From contig JAINUG010000020.1 of NCBI GenBank assembly GCA_029706075.1, forward strand, positions 6,725,860-6,789,859: a DNA stretch of 64,000 nucleotides. Reading direction: 5' to 3'. Below are positions 18,779 to 30,650 of this stretch, in pieces (position 1 is the stretch's first letter; the number at the start of each line of letters is the position of its first letter). This DNA comes from Aldrovandia affinis (lineage: Eukaryota; Chordata; Actinopteri; Notacanthiformes; Halosauridae). The position numbers and the translations under genes were made by a program. The notes below the pieces were generated by a model, which saw only the letters and a program-made list of their open reading frames with translations, was not told the DNA's origin and did not search any database.

Positions 18779-19093
18779 TGCCAGGAAGCAGGATATAGTG
18801 AATGGTGTTGTGTCGCTTAAGGGTCGGGGGATATCTCCCCCAGGCACAGAAGAACAGCCTCCGGACAGCAGCTTAAAAGCAACAGAGAGGCTGAAACGAA
18901 AAATGTGCTGAAACGGCCACTGGGTGACGCCAGTGTCCTGTGAATTGCACTCCGACACCGGCAGGGGAGCTTTTGGTCAAGTATGGGAGCGTTGATTGAT
19001 TTTATTATGATTTACATTATGTTTTCTGTGCCTTTCATTATTTTCACTTTCCCTTCCGGCTTAATTGAGTGCCTCTCAAACTGGGACCTGGGG

Positions 19094-19098
<5 letters not shown>

Positions 19099-19125
<27 letters not shown>
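19099..19125. repeat. (TG)n microsatellite
   Basis: Uninterrupted TG dinucleotides. Confidence 0.9.
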
Positions 19126-19821
19126 AGATGTCTTACACCCATCCATAATAACAATAGAAAGGTTTATATCTTATTTTCTATTGAGGGATGATTATGTCAA
19201 AAATATCTTTCCATGCCATCATGGAGAATAAATGTCCCGTATTCACATCCCAGGACTTTTAATTTGCCTCATCAACGCTCTCATTTTGGCCTGGTTCTAA
19301 ATCTCAATTGGGCCTTTTTCCTCCTGGATAGATAAAGGATATATATATTGTGCTTTATGACAAAGGATTCCCTTCAAAAGATGTAACTTTTTTTCCCCCC
19401 ACTTTTTAGTATCCAATTCCTTCTCTCTTTTTTCGTGCCAATTATCCCCTCTGTCGTATGAGAACTCGCTGCCTAATAGGTATGCTGCCATAGCTTACAC
19501 CTGTCGGGGCTATCTGTATATTTCCTTTGCTTGTGCTCCGCTGCTCTCACGTAATGCTACTAGCTATAGCACTGCTTTTTTTTCTGACTGCATGTTCTCT
19601 TCTCTTCTCTGCCTCGGCACCCGCCCTCGAGCCCTAGATCATGCGAGAAGTGTTTGCTGCCCCCATCAACCCTCACCCCCACGCCTACCCCAGTCCCTGG
19701 ATCTGAACCCCCTTCACGTGGTTCAGCCCCCCCCCACTGACTACCTAACTCAGGAGGCGCAAAGTCATTCAGCCCTGACACACCTTGGACTGACCATGAT
19801 ATGGTATTTTTTGGACACACC
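19126..19821. other. Intergenic, no gene seen
   Basis: AT-rich DNA passing into C-rich DNA. Nothing recognised. Confidence 0.5.
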
Positions 19822-20048
19822 CTGTGCCGGCCAGAAGAGGATGGGCTCCCCCCCTTTTAGTCTGGTTCCTCCCAAGGTTTCTCCCTATCAAGGGAGTTTT
19901 TCCTTGCCACTGTTGCCTTTAGGCTTGCTTTTGGGGGGGTCTAGGCCTGGGTTCCAGCTCTGTTAAGCGTTTTGTGACAATTCAATTGTGAACAGCGCTC
20001 TACAAATACATTTGATTTGATTTGATTTGATTTGATTTGATTTGATTT
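19822..20048 (+). repeat. Dispersed retroelement 3' end with (TTTGA)n tail
   Basis: Same family as 6977-7202: GGCCAGAAGAGGATGGGCTC, GGGAGTTTTTCCTTGCCACT, GAACAGCGCTCTACAAATAC, then TTTGATTTGA repeats. Confidence 0.8.
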
Positions 20049-20049
20049 G

Positions 20050-20236
20050 CCATAGTCCGGCCAGTAGCCAGCGATGCACTGCCTCCTTCGAGTCAGTGCC
20101 CGCCTAGGCTGAAGCCTGTCACCGACGCACGACCACTCATATGCAGCGAGTCTTTCCTCGAAAGAAAATCGAAATCGAACCCCAGTCGCCGTGGCTAGCG
20201 TCGAACGCTCTTACCAATAGACCGCGCGGGAGGCCA
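20050..20236 (-). mobile_element. tRNA-derived SINE, reverse orientation
   Basis: On the minus strand the element opens GGCCTCCCGCGCGGTCTATT, continues GGTAAGAGCG (A-box-like) and has GGGGTTCGATTTCG (B-box-like). It abuts the TTTGA tail of the preceding element. Its head differs from the 16060 SINE, so it is a separate family. Confidence 0.6.
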
Positions 20237-20910
20237 GAGGCTACATTCTTAATGGGAAAAGTTGCAGGCTGACGGGTGAAAACCTCTGCATCTTTCTGAG
20301 TGTTCGGGCAGGTGTTTTTTTAACCTTTATTTAAGGTATACTGTTTTTTGTTGCAACCACCACATAACGTAACAAGGACAGAAAGGGAAGGCGAAAAGAA
20401 CAAAAACAATAAGAATAATGAACAAATACATCAGCAAACAGGCAATGGGTTAAGTAAAGGCAGCTTTGAGCACGTTTATCATGACTGTTGATTGCTAATG
20501 GGGCAGGGTTTTTTTGGCGCGCAGGTAAAGGGGTGCATGTGGCCAAGCAGACTGAATCTGGGTCTGTTCCCTCCCTGGGTAAGTCATGTGACCCGAGAAG
20601 GCCCACCCCCCCTCACTTCCCCCCCTCACTCTGGCCCCGCCCTAGAGAGAGCACCTGGGGGGGGGTAAAACCAGGCCTCGCACCTGCGCCGGTGTGATTA
20701 ATACCACTGCCCCCCCCCCCCGAATCACACACATTCCTGTGGATTTGTTCATCGTATACCTGTGCTGAGCTGACGAACAGAAGCCTCCCCTCTGTGTGGC
20801 GATGTTGTACTCTGTCAAGTACCAAAGCACAAAAGGTTTATATGCTGTATGTATATTGCACACTCTCCGCATGGAGGCCAAGGAAACCACAGTGTTTTAC
20901 CGCTCAGAGT

Positions 20911-21225
20911 ACAGGTAACTGCCAAAATAAAAGAAACACCAACATAAAGCCTAATAGGGCGGTGGGCTACGACGAGCTATCAGAACGGCTTCAATGCGCC
21001 TTGGCATAATTTCTACAAGTGTCTGGAATGCTGTTGGAAAGATGCAACACCATTCTTCCATGAGAAACTCCATCATTTGGTGTTTTTTTGATGGTGGTGT
21101 TAAACGCTGTCTCAGGCACTGCTCCAGAATCTCCCATAAGTGTTCAATTGGGTTGAGATCTGGTGGCTGAGTCGGCCATGGAATATGGATCTCTTTCATT
21201 CTCATCAAACCGTTCAGTGACCAAG
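20911..21225 (-). mobile_element. Tc1/mariner-superfamily element, truncated (family C)
   Basis: The left terminus AGGTAACTGCCAAAATAAAA matches the 47096 copy. On the minus strand it encodes a transposase C-terminus with the motif PPDLNPIEHLWEILEQ, which holds the catalytic Glu of the DDE triad, followed by MEEWCCIFPTAFQTLVEIMP. It breaks off near 21225. A remnant only. Confidence 0.88.
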
Positions 21226-21940
21226 AATGAATAAGGCCATCTCCGTTTCTGTAAAATGATTTAATTAAGAAAAATGAATATTTTTTACCATGCATATTTC
21301 TGCCACCTGAGAGGAAGGCTCTTCTCACGCACTGTCCATCATTCATGAGAGAAATCAGCTGTTTGCTTTGCCATGCTCTTGTGTGCTTGCTTTTCAAGCA
21401 TAATCTATATTATTAAATTATTAAAATCACTGTCACCATTAACATTATGGTAATAAAGCACAGCCCCCATGAATAGTAATAACATCCAGGAGAAAAATAA
21501 AAGTCATTCATATGATCATTATAATATTTACTGTAATGATTTACCCAACTATGCCCGGCAGTAGAATATTATTGTGTGTTGTATTTGGCAATGCTTACAG
21601 ACATCTTCTCCACTTGAGCAGTTAACCTGCTCTGAGATCATCAGTGTGAGACAGACCACGTGCCCTGAGGTGGCCAGGGTGTTCACAATGGAAGCACATC
21701 AACAGGGAGCATGGGAAAGAGAGAGATTTGAAAATATGTTAATCTGTCTCTTTACAGCTGCGATGCCAGGGATGCTCTTGCTAACCCTGAACACAGGTAA
21801 TTAAAGCTGGATGCCATTAGGACATTGTCTCGGTGAGGGAGCGGGGTGTGGGAGACCTCTTTCAGGATATATGCACGTGCAAACATAACAGGGACACAGC
21901 CAACAGAAATAGATGATTCCAAAAAGCCACCTGAGCACTT
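21226..21940. other. Intergenic, no secure gene
   Basis: AT-rich. A 39-bp exon-like segment (21758-21796, between TTTACAG and GTAATT) was seen but cannot be supported. Confidence 0.4.
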
Positions 21941-21949
21941 CTACTGCGA

Positions 21950-22330
21950 ACGCTATTTATAGCTCACGCTGACGCGGAACGGGACAGCTAGCGGAGCGGA
22001 GCGAGCGGGAAAAGCAGCAATTAGCGAACGCGGCTCTCGGGGTGTGTGGCTGCGCCTGCGCGTCGTGGGGCAGGAGGGGTGGCGGGCGCGAGCCGGCGTC
22101 CGCGCCGGTATATTAATCTGTGTCTGTCACCGTGGCGACACTTTGATGAATAGCACCACGCCATCAGCCCGAGCGGGCCGACCAATCAGCAACCTCCGAT
22201 GGTTTCTTTTTTTTATGTGTACGTTGGCAGAAGCAGAAAAAAAGCACAATGAGGAGGAGGGGAAGAACAGAGGAGAAAGAGTGCAGGCTGCAGTTTTATC
22301 AGGACAACACAAATGGGAAAGACGCTGGCT
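21950..22330. promoter_or_regulatory. CpG-rich island, candidate orphan promoter
   Basis: A sharp rise in CpG (GGAGCGGAGCGAGCGGG, GGCGCGAGCCGGCGTCCGCG) inside CpG-poor DNA. It contains TATTTATAGC at about 21953, an X-box-like palindrome GTCACCGTGGCGAC and a CCAAT box at about 22190. No exon follows that I can recognise. Could be a first exon/promoter or a conserved enhancer. Confidence 0.35.
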
Positions 22331-22435
22331 GTCTTAAATGAACGTTGTTTTTTATTGACGATTTTGCTAACTGCTCTTGAGTGAAGAATGCTTTATATCA
22401 GAGCTTATTGTATGCATGTCAAAAAGTGCATACAC

Positions 22436-22470
22436 ATATACACACTCACACATACACACCCACTCACACT

Positions 22471-22502
<32 letters not shown>
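22436..22502. repeat. (CA)n microsatellite, interrupted
   Basis: CA repeats with CACTCA interruptions and a pure run near the right end. Confidence 0.9.
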
Positions 22503-22503
<1 letters not shown>

Positions 22504-22740
22504 TTTTTATAGAACATATAGAACTATAAAATACCTGTATTCTTTCATTTGTGTTTAAAATGTGTGGCCTCTCTGTAGCAGGCTCTCTCTCACACACAGG
22601 TGCAGCTGTCCTGCTGGATGGTGTGTTTGCTCACAGTGAAGGGAGATCTTTGATATTTGGCTGCTGGGGCTTTTAGACAGAAGCACCTGCTCTTCCCAGC
22701 CTCTCAGCTGCTACACACTGCTACCTTCTTACCTGCCCCT

Positions 22741-23010
22741 TACTCAGAGGCCCCTCACACAAATGCCCCTCGCACAGCTGCATCACACACAAATACCCCT
22801 CACACAACTACCCCTCACATACAACTGCCCCTCACACACACATTATTATTTATTTTTTTATTGACATTGAGCTGGAGCACAGAAAGTAAGAATTGTATTG
22901 TACTGTGTACTTGTACCCATATGCATGACAAATACAACTTGAACTTGAACTTGAACAAATGCCCCTCACACAACTGCCCCTCACACAACTGCCCCTCACA
23001 CAACTGCTTT
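22741..23010. repeat. (CCCCTCACACAA)-type minisatellite split by a retroelement tail
   Basis: Units of about 12-15 bp containing CCCCTCACACAA occur at 22748-22840 and again at 22955-23005. Between them is about 115 bp ending in AACTTGAACTTGAACTTGAA, a LINE/SINE-style simple tail. Confidence 0.8.
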
Positions 23011-23745
23011 ACAAAATAAACTGAATGAACTCACCCATCAGGTCTGATGAAGACATGCACAGGCACACCACTGCTTCAACAGGCCCAGGCATGAGTCACC
23101 ACAGAGTACCCACTCATACCCCGGGAGAAAGAACCACAACTCTCTCACATTAGAATGCAAACTGCACTTTTCACAGGTTCCTGTTCAAAGTGACTTTTAG
23201 ACTGAAATTTATGACTTGAAGCAGAGCTCCCGCTAAACGTGTTTTTCTTATTTAAGTTCAATAATTATATAATACTTCAATATGCTTTCATAAGCGTCAA
23301 TATGCTTTAATAAGCTCTCTCTTTAAACTGCTCCCTGCCTCTCACTCAAGCCAGCTGCTATGGGGCCTCTTACATCTCTCCGCCAGCAGAGGCCGCCCCC
23401 TCCCCAGTGAGAGCGCGAGTGAGTGCATGCGCATTGATTGGCTGATCTGTGTCAGCCCAGAGTTCTTGGATACGGCTCTTTGTACTTTTCCTGCGGAGCT
23501 GAACCTGCCGTACAGGTGAAAGACCGAGTGTGCCCTCAACGTAATCCACATGTTCATGTCTATCATTAAAATCAATTGAAAATGAAATAATTTTAAAGCC
23601 CATAGAGATCCTGAGATTATATATATATATATACAATGCTTTATTACTATTGTTATTATTTGTATTATTAATAACAATATTCACCTGTGAAAATGGAGAT
23701 GGTGTTATGTGGGAGCTTTATGAGTAGCTGGATATCAGATGAATA

Positions 23746-23808
23746 ACAGGGTATATGGATATCCAGACAGGGTATGTGAATATCCAGACAGGGCATGTGG
23801 ATATCCAG
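23746..23808. repeat. Three 21-bp tandem units
   Basis: ACAGGGTATATGGATATCCA plus G, three times with few changes. Each unit has an ATATCC core, and two contain the palindrome GGATATCC. Confidence 0.9.
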
Positions 23809-24171
23809 TCGCAGCAGAGGCAGAGAAGAGACCACACTAGGATGAAGAGGGAGGCGCCAGATCCATTCACTCGCACTGGGTGCTACCAGCAACCCGCATG
23901 TCATGAATTATTAAAAAATGTTTACGTAAGTGTTTTCTGTTGATGCTGGGATCATTTATTGTAGCATCAGCAGCCCCCCCCTCCCACTCCTATTTTTACT
24001 CTCCCATGTCTCCCTGCCTCCACTATTCATGAGGCCACAGTGAGAGATGTATATGCTCTTGGTGTCACCGTGGAGATTGAGTGGCCAATCAGGAGCAGTG
24101 GCACGTGAGGTAGAGGCTTGTGGTGCCACACAGACCCTGACTACATGCATGAGACACGGGAAGGCAGCTGT

Positions 24172-24447
24172 GTGTGTGCGTGTGTGTCTGAATGTTATCA
24201 GTTCAGGTGCAGTCAAGAGGCAGCACACAGACACACACACATACACACACACATACACACACTGTGTATTCTGGGATACTGGTGTTCAGAGAAGCCCACA
24301 GTGTGTGTGTGTTTGTACGTGTGTGTGCGTGTGTGTGTATGTATGTTAGCACATATATGTGTATGTGTGAGTGTGGGTGGGTGAGAATGTGTATGTGTGT
24401 ACATGTGTGTATTTGTTTGTATGTGTGTGTGTGTGTTCTTCACACAG
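24172..24447. repeat. TG/CA-rich microsatellite cluster
   Basis: TG runs at 24172-24190, CA runs at about 24227-24260, and a long imperfect TG array at 24301-24437 with TGTATG interruptions. The frames here encode only Cys/Val or Thr/His dipeptides. Confidence 0.9.
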
Positions 24448-24824
24448 AGGAACGACAAGCTGGTGACATCATGTGATGTAATCAGTGCCAAAATCTGCGC
24501 AGTTGCAGGCGCGGTTGTTTATCACTCACTCTCCTTGTGGTATCTGCACAGTGAGTCCTTGGGGTGTAGAGATATGCACAAGCTACTTAGTCAACCTTTT
24601 TTGGTCTTTTCCTTTTTTTGGGGGCTGTGTTTTCCTCACATGTGTGGTTGGATAGCTCCCCCAAATAATTCCACAGCTCTTTTCACATTGGCTCAAATGT
24701 TTGTCTTTTTTATGGTTTGGTTCTGGGTTATTTACCTCTGAAAAATGTCCATGATGAAGTGTTGTGTAATGGCCTGTACAAGAATGAAGAATGAGTAATT
24801 GACGGATTGATTGATTGATTGGTC

Positions 24825-25266
24825 CAGGGCTTATAGATTACCTCTTTTGGGACACTGGGGTGTGGTATTCTCTGCCGGGATGGGGGAACAGTGACACCGG
24901 CCCGGTTCACTAAGGGGCCAGCCTCCTTGAGCGAAAATAGTCTTAGAAAAACCCTGCAGTAGCGGTATGACCGCAAGAAACCGCACTGTTGTGGTGAAAC
25001 CGTACAACTGACCAGCGGAGGATAGGCTCCCCCTCTAAGACGGGTTCCTCCTGAGATTTCTTTGCACTGGAGACTTTTTCTTGCCACTGTTGGACTGTTT
25101 TTCTCTTGCCACGAGGAGTTTTTTGGTCTCACTTCCTGGCTCGTTGGGGGTTCAGGCCCGGTATTTTTGTGTTTTCATATTTTCTGTTTTCTGTAAAGTG
25201 TCTTTGTGACAGCGCTCTGCAAATAAAAAGCACTATACAAATATAATTGAATTGAATTGAATTGAA
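24825..25266 (+). repeat. Dispersed retroelement 3' end with (AATTG)n tail
   Basis: Longest copy of the family seen at 6977 and 19822: TGACCAGCGGAGGATAGGCT, TTTCTTGCCACTGTTGGACT, GCACTATACAAATATAATTG, then GAATTGAATTGAATTG. Upstream DNA to about 24825 probably belongs to the same copy. Confidence 0.75.
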
Positions 25267-25429
25267 AAACTGTAGTCATAGAAACAACCATAATAAAGTT
25301 GTGCCATACTGTCTCAGCAAAATTGTAGTCGTGGAGAAAAACCAAAAAAATGAATGAATAAAAAATGAGTTGGTTATTTTATGTGACTGCACAGCACAGA
25401 AAGAGAGAGATATGTGTATACAAATGTGC

Positions 25430-25610
25430 ATGTGTATGTGTATAAAGTATATAAATGTATATATGTATGTGTGTGTGTGTATATGCCTGCATATGGATGC
25501 ATGTTGTACATTCATGTTTATCACCATTGTTATTTTATGTGTAATTTTGACAATATGAATACTGTTTTTGCCATGCCAGTAAATGAATTTGAATTGAATT
25601 GAATTGAAAG
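25430..25610 (+). repeat. TATG/TG microsatellite and a second (GAATT)n-tailed fragment
   Basis: Imperfect TGTATA/TG repeats to 25485, then a fragment ending TGCCATGCCAGTAAATGAAT and (TTGAA)n at 25585-25608. Confidence 0.6.
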
Positions 25611-25890
25611 AGAGAGAGCAAGAGAATTATGAATGAACCTATCGGTCCAGTGTGCCTGTCATTCATTCTGAAATGCAAATCCATGCCAGGCCTGGTTAGT
25701 GAGCTTGTTCAGAATGAATAGATGACTAGCTGAATAGATTACCAGAGCTTGGCCTTAGATATTGATTATGTTCTGTCAGAAACATTGGAAATTGGAGACA
25801 TTAAAAGAACAAATAGCAGCAATGCTGCTCAAGCTCTTCTCTTTTTCCCAAAGTGACAATATCTTGCCCCCTTGCTTTAGATTGTTACCT

Positions 25891-25894
25891 TGCA

Positions 25895-25955
<61 letters not shown>
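25891..25955. repeat. (CACG)n(CA)n microsatellite
   Basis: GCAC repeats changing into a pure CA run that directly abuts the SINE copy at 25956. Confidence 0.9.
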
Positions 25956-26045
25956 GTTGTGGGTTCAATTCCCACTGGGACCACATATACTGAAAAAGTA
26001 TGCATTCACTAGTGTAAGTCACTTTGGATACTGCTAAATGGCACA
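25956..26045 (+). mobile_element. tRNA-derived SINE, 5' part missing
   Basis: Starts within the B box (TTGTGGGTTCAATTCCCACT), then CATATACTGAAAAAGTATGC and a tail TGTAAGTCACTTTGGATACT. Same family as the fam83d intron copy. Its head is replaced by the CA array. Confidence 0.8.
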
Positions 26046-26423
26046 TATACACACACACACACACACACAAATACACAGGCATGGAGTGCCCCTGTGTCCA
26101 TTTTAGGAGTAGAAATTTGTCAATGCAAGTGTTTTGTAATGGAGTCTTCCTGTAACTCTGAACTTCCTTCCTGCTCATAGAAGTTCAAAGGTGAAGAGGT
26201 GTGATCTGATTGGCCCATGACCTGTGTCATTCCAAGGGGTGGACGCTATGCACTTATTAGTCTCTATAGGCATGAGTCTGGTCAATTTGTCTGGATAGAA
26301 AAAGAAGTGATTGAGAGAAAAAGACTGAGGGAGATATGCTGATAGAAAAGCAAAAGGGATAATTAATTTAAAAACGAAAAAAAGTGAATAATGTGCATAT
26401 GCCTGGTGTGTTGAGTCAGCAAA

Positions 26424-26578
26424 GTTGTGTGTGTGTGTGTCTGTGTGTGTGCGTGTGTGTGTGTGTGTGTTTGTGTATTGTTTGTATGTGTGTGTGTGTG
26501 TGTTTGTGTGTGTGTGCGTGTGTTTGTGTATGTGTGTGTGTGTGCGTGCGTGTGAGTGTGCATGTGTGTGTGTGTGAC
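26424..26578. repeat. (TG)n microsatellite, imperfect
   Basis: About 155 bp of TG with TCTG, TGCG and TTTG interruptions. Confidence 0.92.
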
Positions 26579-26849
26579 AGGATTGGGTGTAAAGTGTCTG
26601 TTAGACCCAAGATCAGAGATTAAAATATAGAAAATGCAAGATTAAGAAGACACACACACATACAGTCGTACGTTACTCATGCCCAGCTCACATGCTGAGA
26701 TGGCAGACCTCGGTAACACCATGGTAAAATTGCTGGGCTCAGCGTTACATTTGTTTTGACTAACCGGCTGAGCTCCGGTCATGCTTTCTCACGACACATG
26801 TATGATTCACCCCAATAGGGATTCAGCATGTGGGGGTCCCAGCCAACAC

Positions 26850-27298
26850 ACACACTCACACAAACAGACACACACACATACACAATCACACACACACACA
26901 CACACACACACTCACTCAAATACACACACACACATACACACACACTCACACAAACACACACAGACACACACACTCACTTACACACATACACACACATGCA
27001 CACTCACACACACGCACACACACACACATACACAAACACACACACACACTCACACACACACACACACATACACACTCACACACATACACCCACTTACACA
27101 CATACAGGCTCACACACATAAACCCACTTACACACACACAATCACACACACACTCACACATGCATACACACACACGCACACACCCACCCACCCACCCACA
27201 AACACACACATACACCCACTTACACACATACACACTCACACACACATAAACACACACATACACACTTACTTACACACATACACACACACACATACACC
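26850..27298. repeat. (CA)n microsatellite, about 450 bp
   Basis: The longest dinucleotide array in the window: CA with frequent ACTCAC, ACATAC and CCCACC interruptions. Frames of up to 176 codons through it are Thr/His repeats without coding meaning. Confidence 0.93.
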
Positions 27299-28090
27299 AG
27301 GATCGGGTTGATCCCACTGTGTTTTTTGTGAACAACCTCATCACTGGCCAGTGGACAGAAGCCAGCTCAAACCCCGCCCCCCCACCAAACCCCCCCACCC
27401 CTCCCGGTGCTGATTTCCCCGAAACCCTGTTGCTGACCTGTCATGTCCCAGATGCCACCCCCAACTCTGGTGCCTCCGGGACAGTCTGTCCGGGCCGGCT
27501 TCACACGTGTCCTCCTAGACCCTTAATCATGGCCAGCTGTCTCGGGGGGCTGTATGTCCTTGACAAAGCTCCGTCTGACAGTCGCTCTGTTTTTAAAACT
27601 CTGTGGTGCCGCTTGCCAGGTGTGGAACGAAATGGAAAACATACGATGATTGCAATAACACAATAACACGATAATTACGGTAAGGCACGGACAAAAACAA
27701 GCATGCTCCCGCCAAAACGGGATTATGTTTCCTCTCTGGGCACAATTTATCAATTACGAGGTGAGTAATCGCTGGTGATTTGAGTAACAGACATGAATTT
27801 GGGACAACGTCACCCTGAAAGCGCTCGATTGTAGGGCGCTCAAACTTCACCCCGTTTACCCTGGAACATGAGCCGTTTCCGATACCCGTCACTCCAGACT
27901 CTCACGTACTGTAATGTTGCTTTTATTGATCATTTTCATGAGCTACAGTAATGGGCTGATATGAGCCCTAAATGCAGAATATATTTTTCAGATGGTACCT
28001 CTCTTCAGACTTGGCAGGAGCTCAAATCAGCAGGCCCGAGCAGCAGGAGGGTTCACCCTGCCACTGAGGACAGCCTGGGGGGTGGGGGGG
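27299..28090. other. Intergenic, no gene seen
   Basis: Partly GC-rich (27370-27540), with no recognisable exon, RNA or transposon. Confidence 0.45.
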
Positions 28091-28094
28091 TGGG

Positions 28095-28142
28095 CTGTCC
28101 TGAGTCTGTACATTGTCTCTTCAATGTACAGACTCAGGACAG
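28095..28142. repeat. Perfect 21-bp inverted repeat, 6-bp loop
   Basis: Arm 28095-28115 (CTGTCCTGAGTCTGTACATT plus G) is the exact reverse complement of 28122-28142. The right arm is also the start of the first unit of the 64-bp minisatellite. Confidence 0.95.
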
Positions 28143-28310
28143 TAGCCTGCAGTGAGACCTCCACACCCCCGGAGGGCGCTCACTTCAATGTACAGACGCA
28201 GAGCAGTAGCCTGCAGTGAGACCTCCACACCTCCGGAGGGCGCTGACTTCAATGTATAGACTTGGAACAACAGCCTGCAGTGAGACCTCCACACCCCCAG
28301 AGGGCACCCA
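28119..28310. repeat. Minisatellite, 64-bp unit, three copies
   Basis: Units start at 28119, 28183 and 28247 with CTTCAATGTA and contain AGCCTGCAGTGAGACCTCCA and GGAGGGCGCT. The period is exactly 64 between all three. Confidence 0.95.
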
Positions 28311-28827
28311 TCATAACCTCTCTGCCACCTCCGGAGCTCCAACAATGGCAAGAGAGACACGTCCGAATCAGAGCCATATCGAGCCATATTGCAATCTCTG
28401 CAATATGTTGTGACATGAACACGTTTTATTTCCCCTCGCATGCTAGTGACCTGAGGGCGGGGTCTGGGCATGGCCAGGGCATGGGAGTCTGCATGGCCCC
28501 AGGTTTATTGCTATGAGCTCTTTCCTCCTCACTTTCTGCTTCTCTCTCATATTTGAAAGCAGCTCTGTTGAAGCTGGCAGACTGGTAACGGTGCTTGTCT
28601 TGTTGGTGGCTAGTGCACTTCCTGGTGGGAAGGTGATGGGGCCTGAAGTCCCACAAATCAAGTAATCATAAAACTTTGTTGTTTTTGAGCCGTGGAGGGG
28701 CAGAGGGGCAGGGGGGGTTGCCGTGGAGGCCCAGTTAGCTGCAGCTCCTCCCTCTCCCTGGTGTTTATGGTTTGTGCGCCTGGCGGCTATTTTTACTCTT
28801 TTACTGTTGCCTGGCAGCCTGGGCCAG

Positions 28828-28830
28828 CTG

Positions 28831-28864
<34 letters not shown>

Positions 28865-29000
28865 AGTGCGTATGTGTGTGAGTGTGTGTGTGTGTGTGTG
28901 TGCATGTGTGTATGAGTGTGTATGTGTGTGAGTGCGTATGTGTATAGGTGTGTGTGTGTGTATGAGTGTGTATTTGTGTGAGTGTGAGTGTGACAGATTC
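28828..29000. repeat. (TG)n microsatellite, imperfect
   Basis: TG with GTGAGTG and GTATG interruptions. Shorter TG runs continue to about 29130. Confidence 0.9.
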
Positions 29001-29130
29001 TCTCAGACACACACATGCACCTCAGATATATGTAAATGTGTATGTGTGTGTTAGAGAGAGTGTGTGTGAACGAGTCTGTGTAAGTGTGTATGAGATGAGT
29101 TCATCTGAGGTGCATGTGTGTGTGTGTGTG

Positions 29131-30019
29131 GGGGGGGTGGGTTGAATTGACAGTTTAAATCTCTCCTGCATTAGCATATGCTGTGTCAGACCTCTGCTGG
29201 AAAAGGCAGAAATTTATTACAGATCCACTCTACTAATATAAACAGATTCTCTGAAGACAGAGATCAGACCCTCCCTCAACCCTGGCACTGAGCATGACCT
29301 GCCAGGACTGTCACAACCCCCCCGTCCATCTCGTTAAGGTTAACGAGGTGAACGTTTCTTTCTCATCTCAGTCCAATCCTGACTTGGGAAAACAGGAATA
29401 CATGCAGACTCGGGAGAGGAGAGGAGAGGGAGAGGCAGGAGAGAGAGAGAAGAGAGGAGAGGAGTGGGGGAGGCAGGAGAGAGAGTGGAATAATAATGGA
29501 TTTCATTTAAATAGCGCTTTTCATCTCTCTCTACATTTCTTTAACCCTTTAGACACCAGTAAGTTTAAGTTCCAGCACATTACTGGCAATGTGCAATTTT
29601 AAAAGAAACATTTAAACTTTCACCAATATTCAAGACAAAATTCTTCTGTTATATACTTGTATGTTTTGGTCACATGTTTTGTATAAAGTTCTCAAGGATC
29701 TGTAGGAGTGTTTTCAAGATTTACAGGCATGTAGACTTAAAGTATTTCAAATCTATATTTGACCCACATCTGGTCAGTAAAGATGCACACCATGAGCCCA
29801 GGCTGGGCCCTGTGGCCTAGATGTTGCTAGCAATTATTATTATTGTTATTACTATTATTATTATTGTGGATATGGGTAGATGTGCTGCTCTGTAGTGTGA
29901 TACTAAATCTGCCTGTTATGTCCAAATAACTGAATGCTGACCCAGGATCAGTGGCTGGGGCCTGAATGAACATCACTCTCTGAGCCGGCCGCTCCAGTGC
30001 CTGCGGGCCCTACAACACT
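29131..30019. other. Intergenic, no gene seen
   Basis: Contains a GA-rich stretch at 29410-29490 and ATT trinucleotide runs near 29835-29865. Confidence 0.5.
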
Positions 30020-30143
30020 CACAGAAAGTGCTCTCCACACAGCTGAGAATCACAGGAAGTGCTCTCCACACAGCTGAGAATCACAGAAAGTGATTTCCAC
30101 ACAGCTGAGAATCACAGGAAGTGATCTCCACACACCTGAGAAT
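30020..30143. repeat. Minisatellite, 31-bp unit, four copies
   Basis: Unit CACAGAAAGTGCTCTCCACA plus CAGCTGAGAAT. Four copies in register with a few substitutions. Confidence 0.93.
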
Positions 30144-30559
30144 TATGGAAGTGCTGTATTGACTAACCATTTTTTACAAGCAACTGTGGAAGGGGGTGAT
30201 GTTGTCAAAAACTGACACTCTTCCCGACCCTAACCTCCCCACATAAATTCATTGACACGTCTCCATCACAAAGTGATTGTGGTGAGCCCCTGGGGCTCCT
30301 AATAGCTCAGAAAAATTGATTGGTTTGCCGGGTCTGTAGTGCTAATGACACATTTGTTGAACAATTACATTGGGGGGTGGGTTGTTAATTTGATGGCTGA
30401 AGGAAGCCTGTGGACGGATTTGCGTGAATGGAATGCCTTCTGCCTCTCAAATGGTGTTTATTTTGTGGTTTGGCCCCACCCTGGACCTTCTCAGCCAGCA
30501 GCAGGTGCGCACTGTGGTTTGGCCTCACTGGTGATTAAGGAGGGGGGCTGCACATTGGG

Positions 30560-30650
30560 GTGAATGAGGTGAGCCCCTGTTCACTGTAAAGTACTTTGAG
30601 ATCACAAGATGAAAGGTGCTATATAGATTGTTTGATATATTTTGCTCTTA
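30560..30650 (+). repeat. Dispersed retroelement tail fragment
   Basis: CACTGTAAAGTACTTTGAGA followed by GAAAGGTGCTATATAGAT, a widespread teleost LINE/SINE 3'-end signature. The body is not recognised. Confidence 0.55.

Noticed and set aside
21758-21796. 39-bp microexon
   Set aside because: Acceptor and GTAATT donor look acceptable, but the segment is too short to support without transcripts or homology.
26781-27311. 176-codon Thr/His frame and similar Cys/Val frames in TG/CA arrays
   Set aside because: Translations of dinucleotide repeats, open on several frames and both strands.
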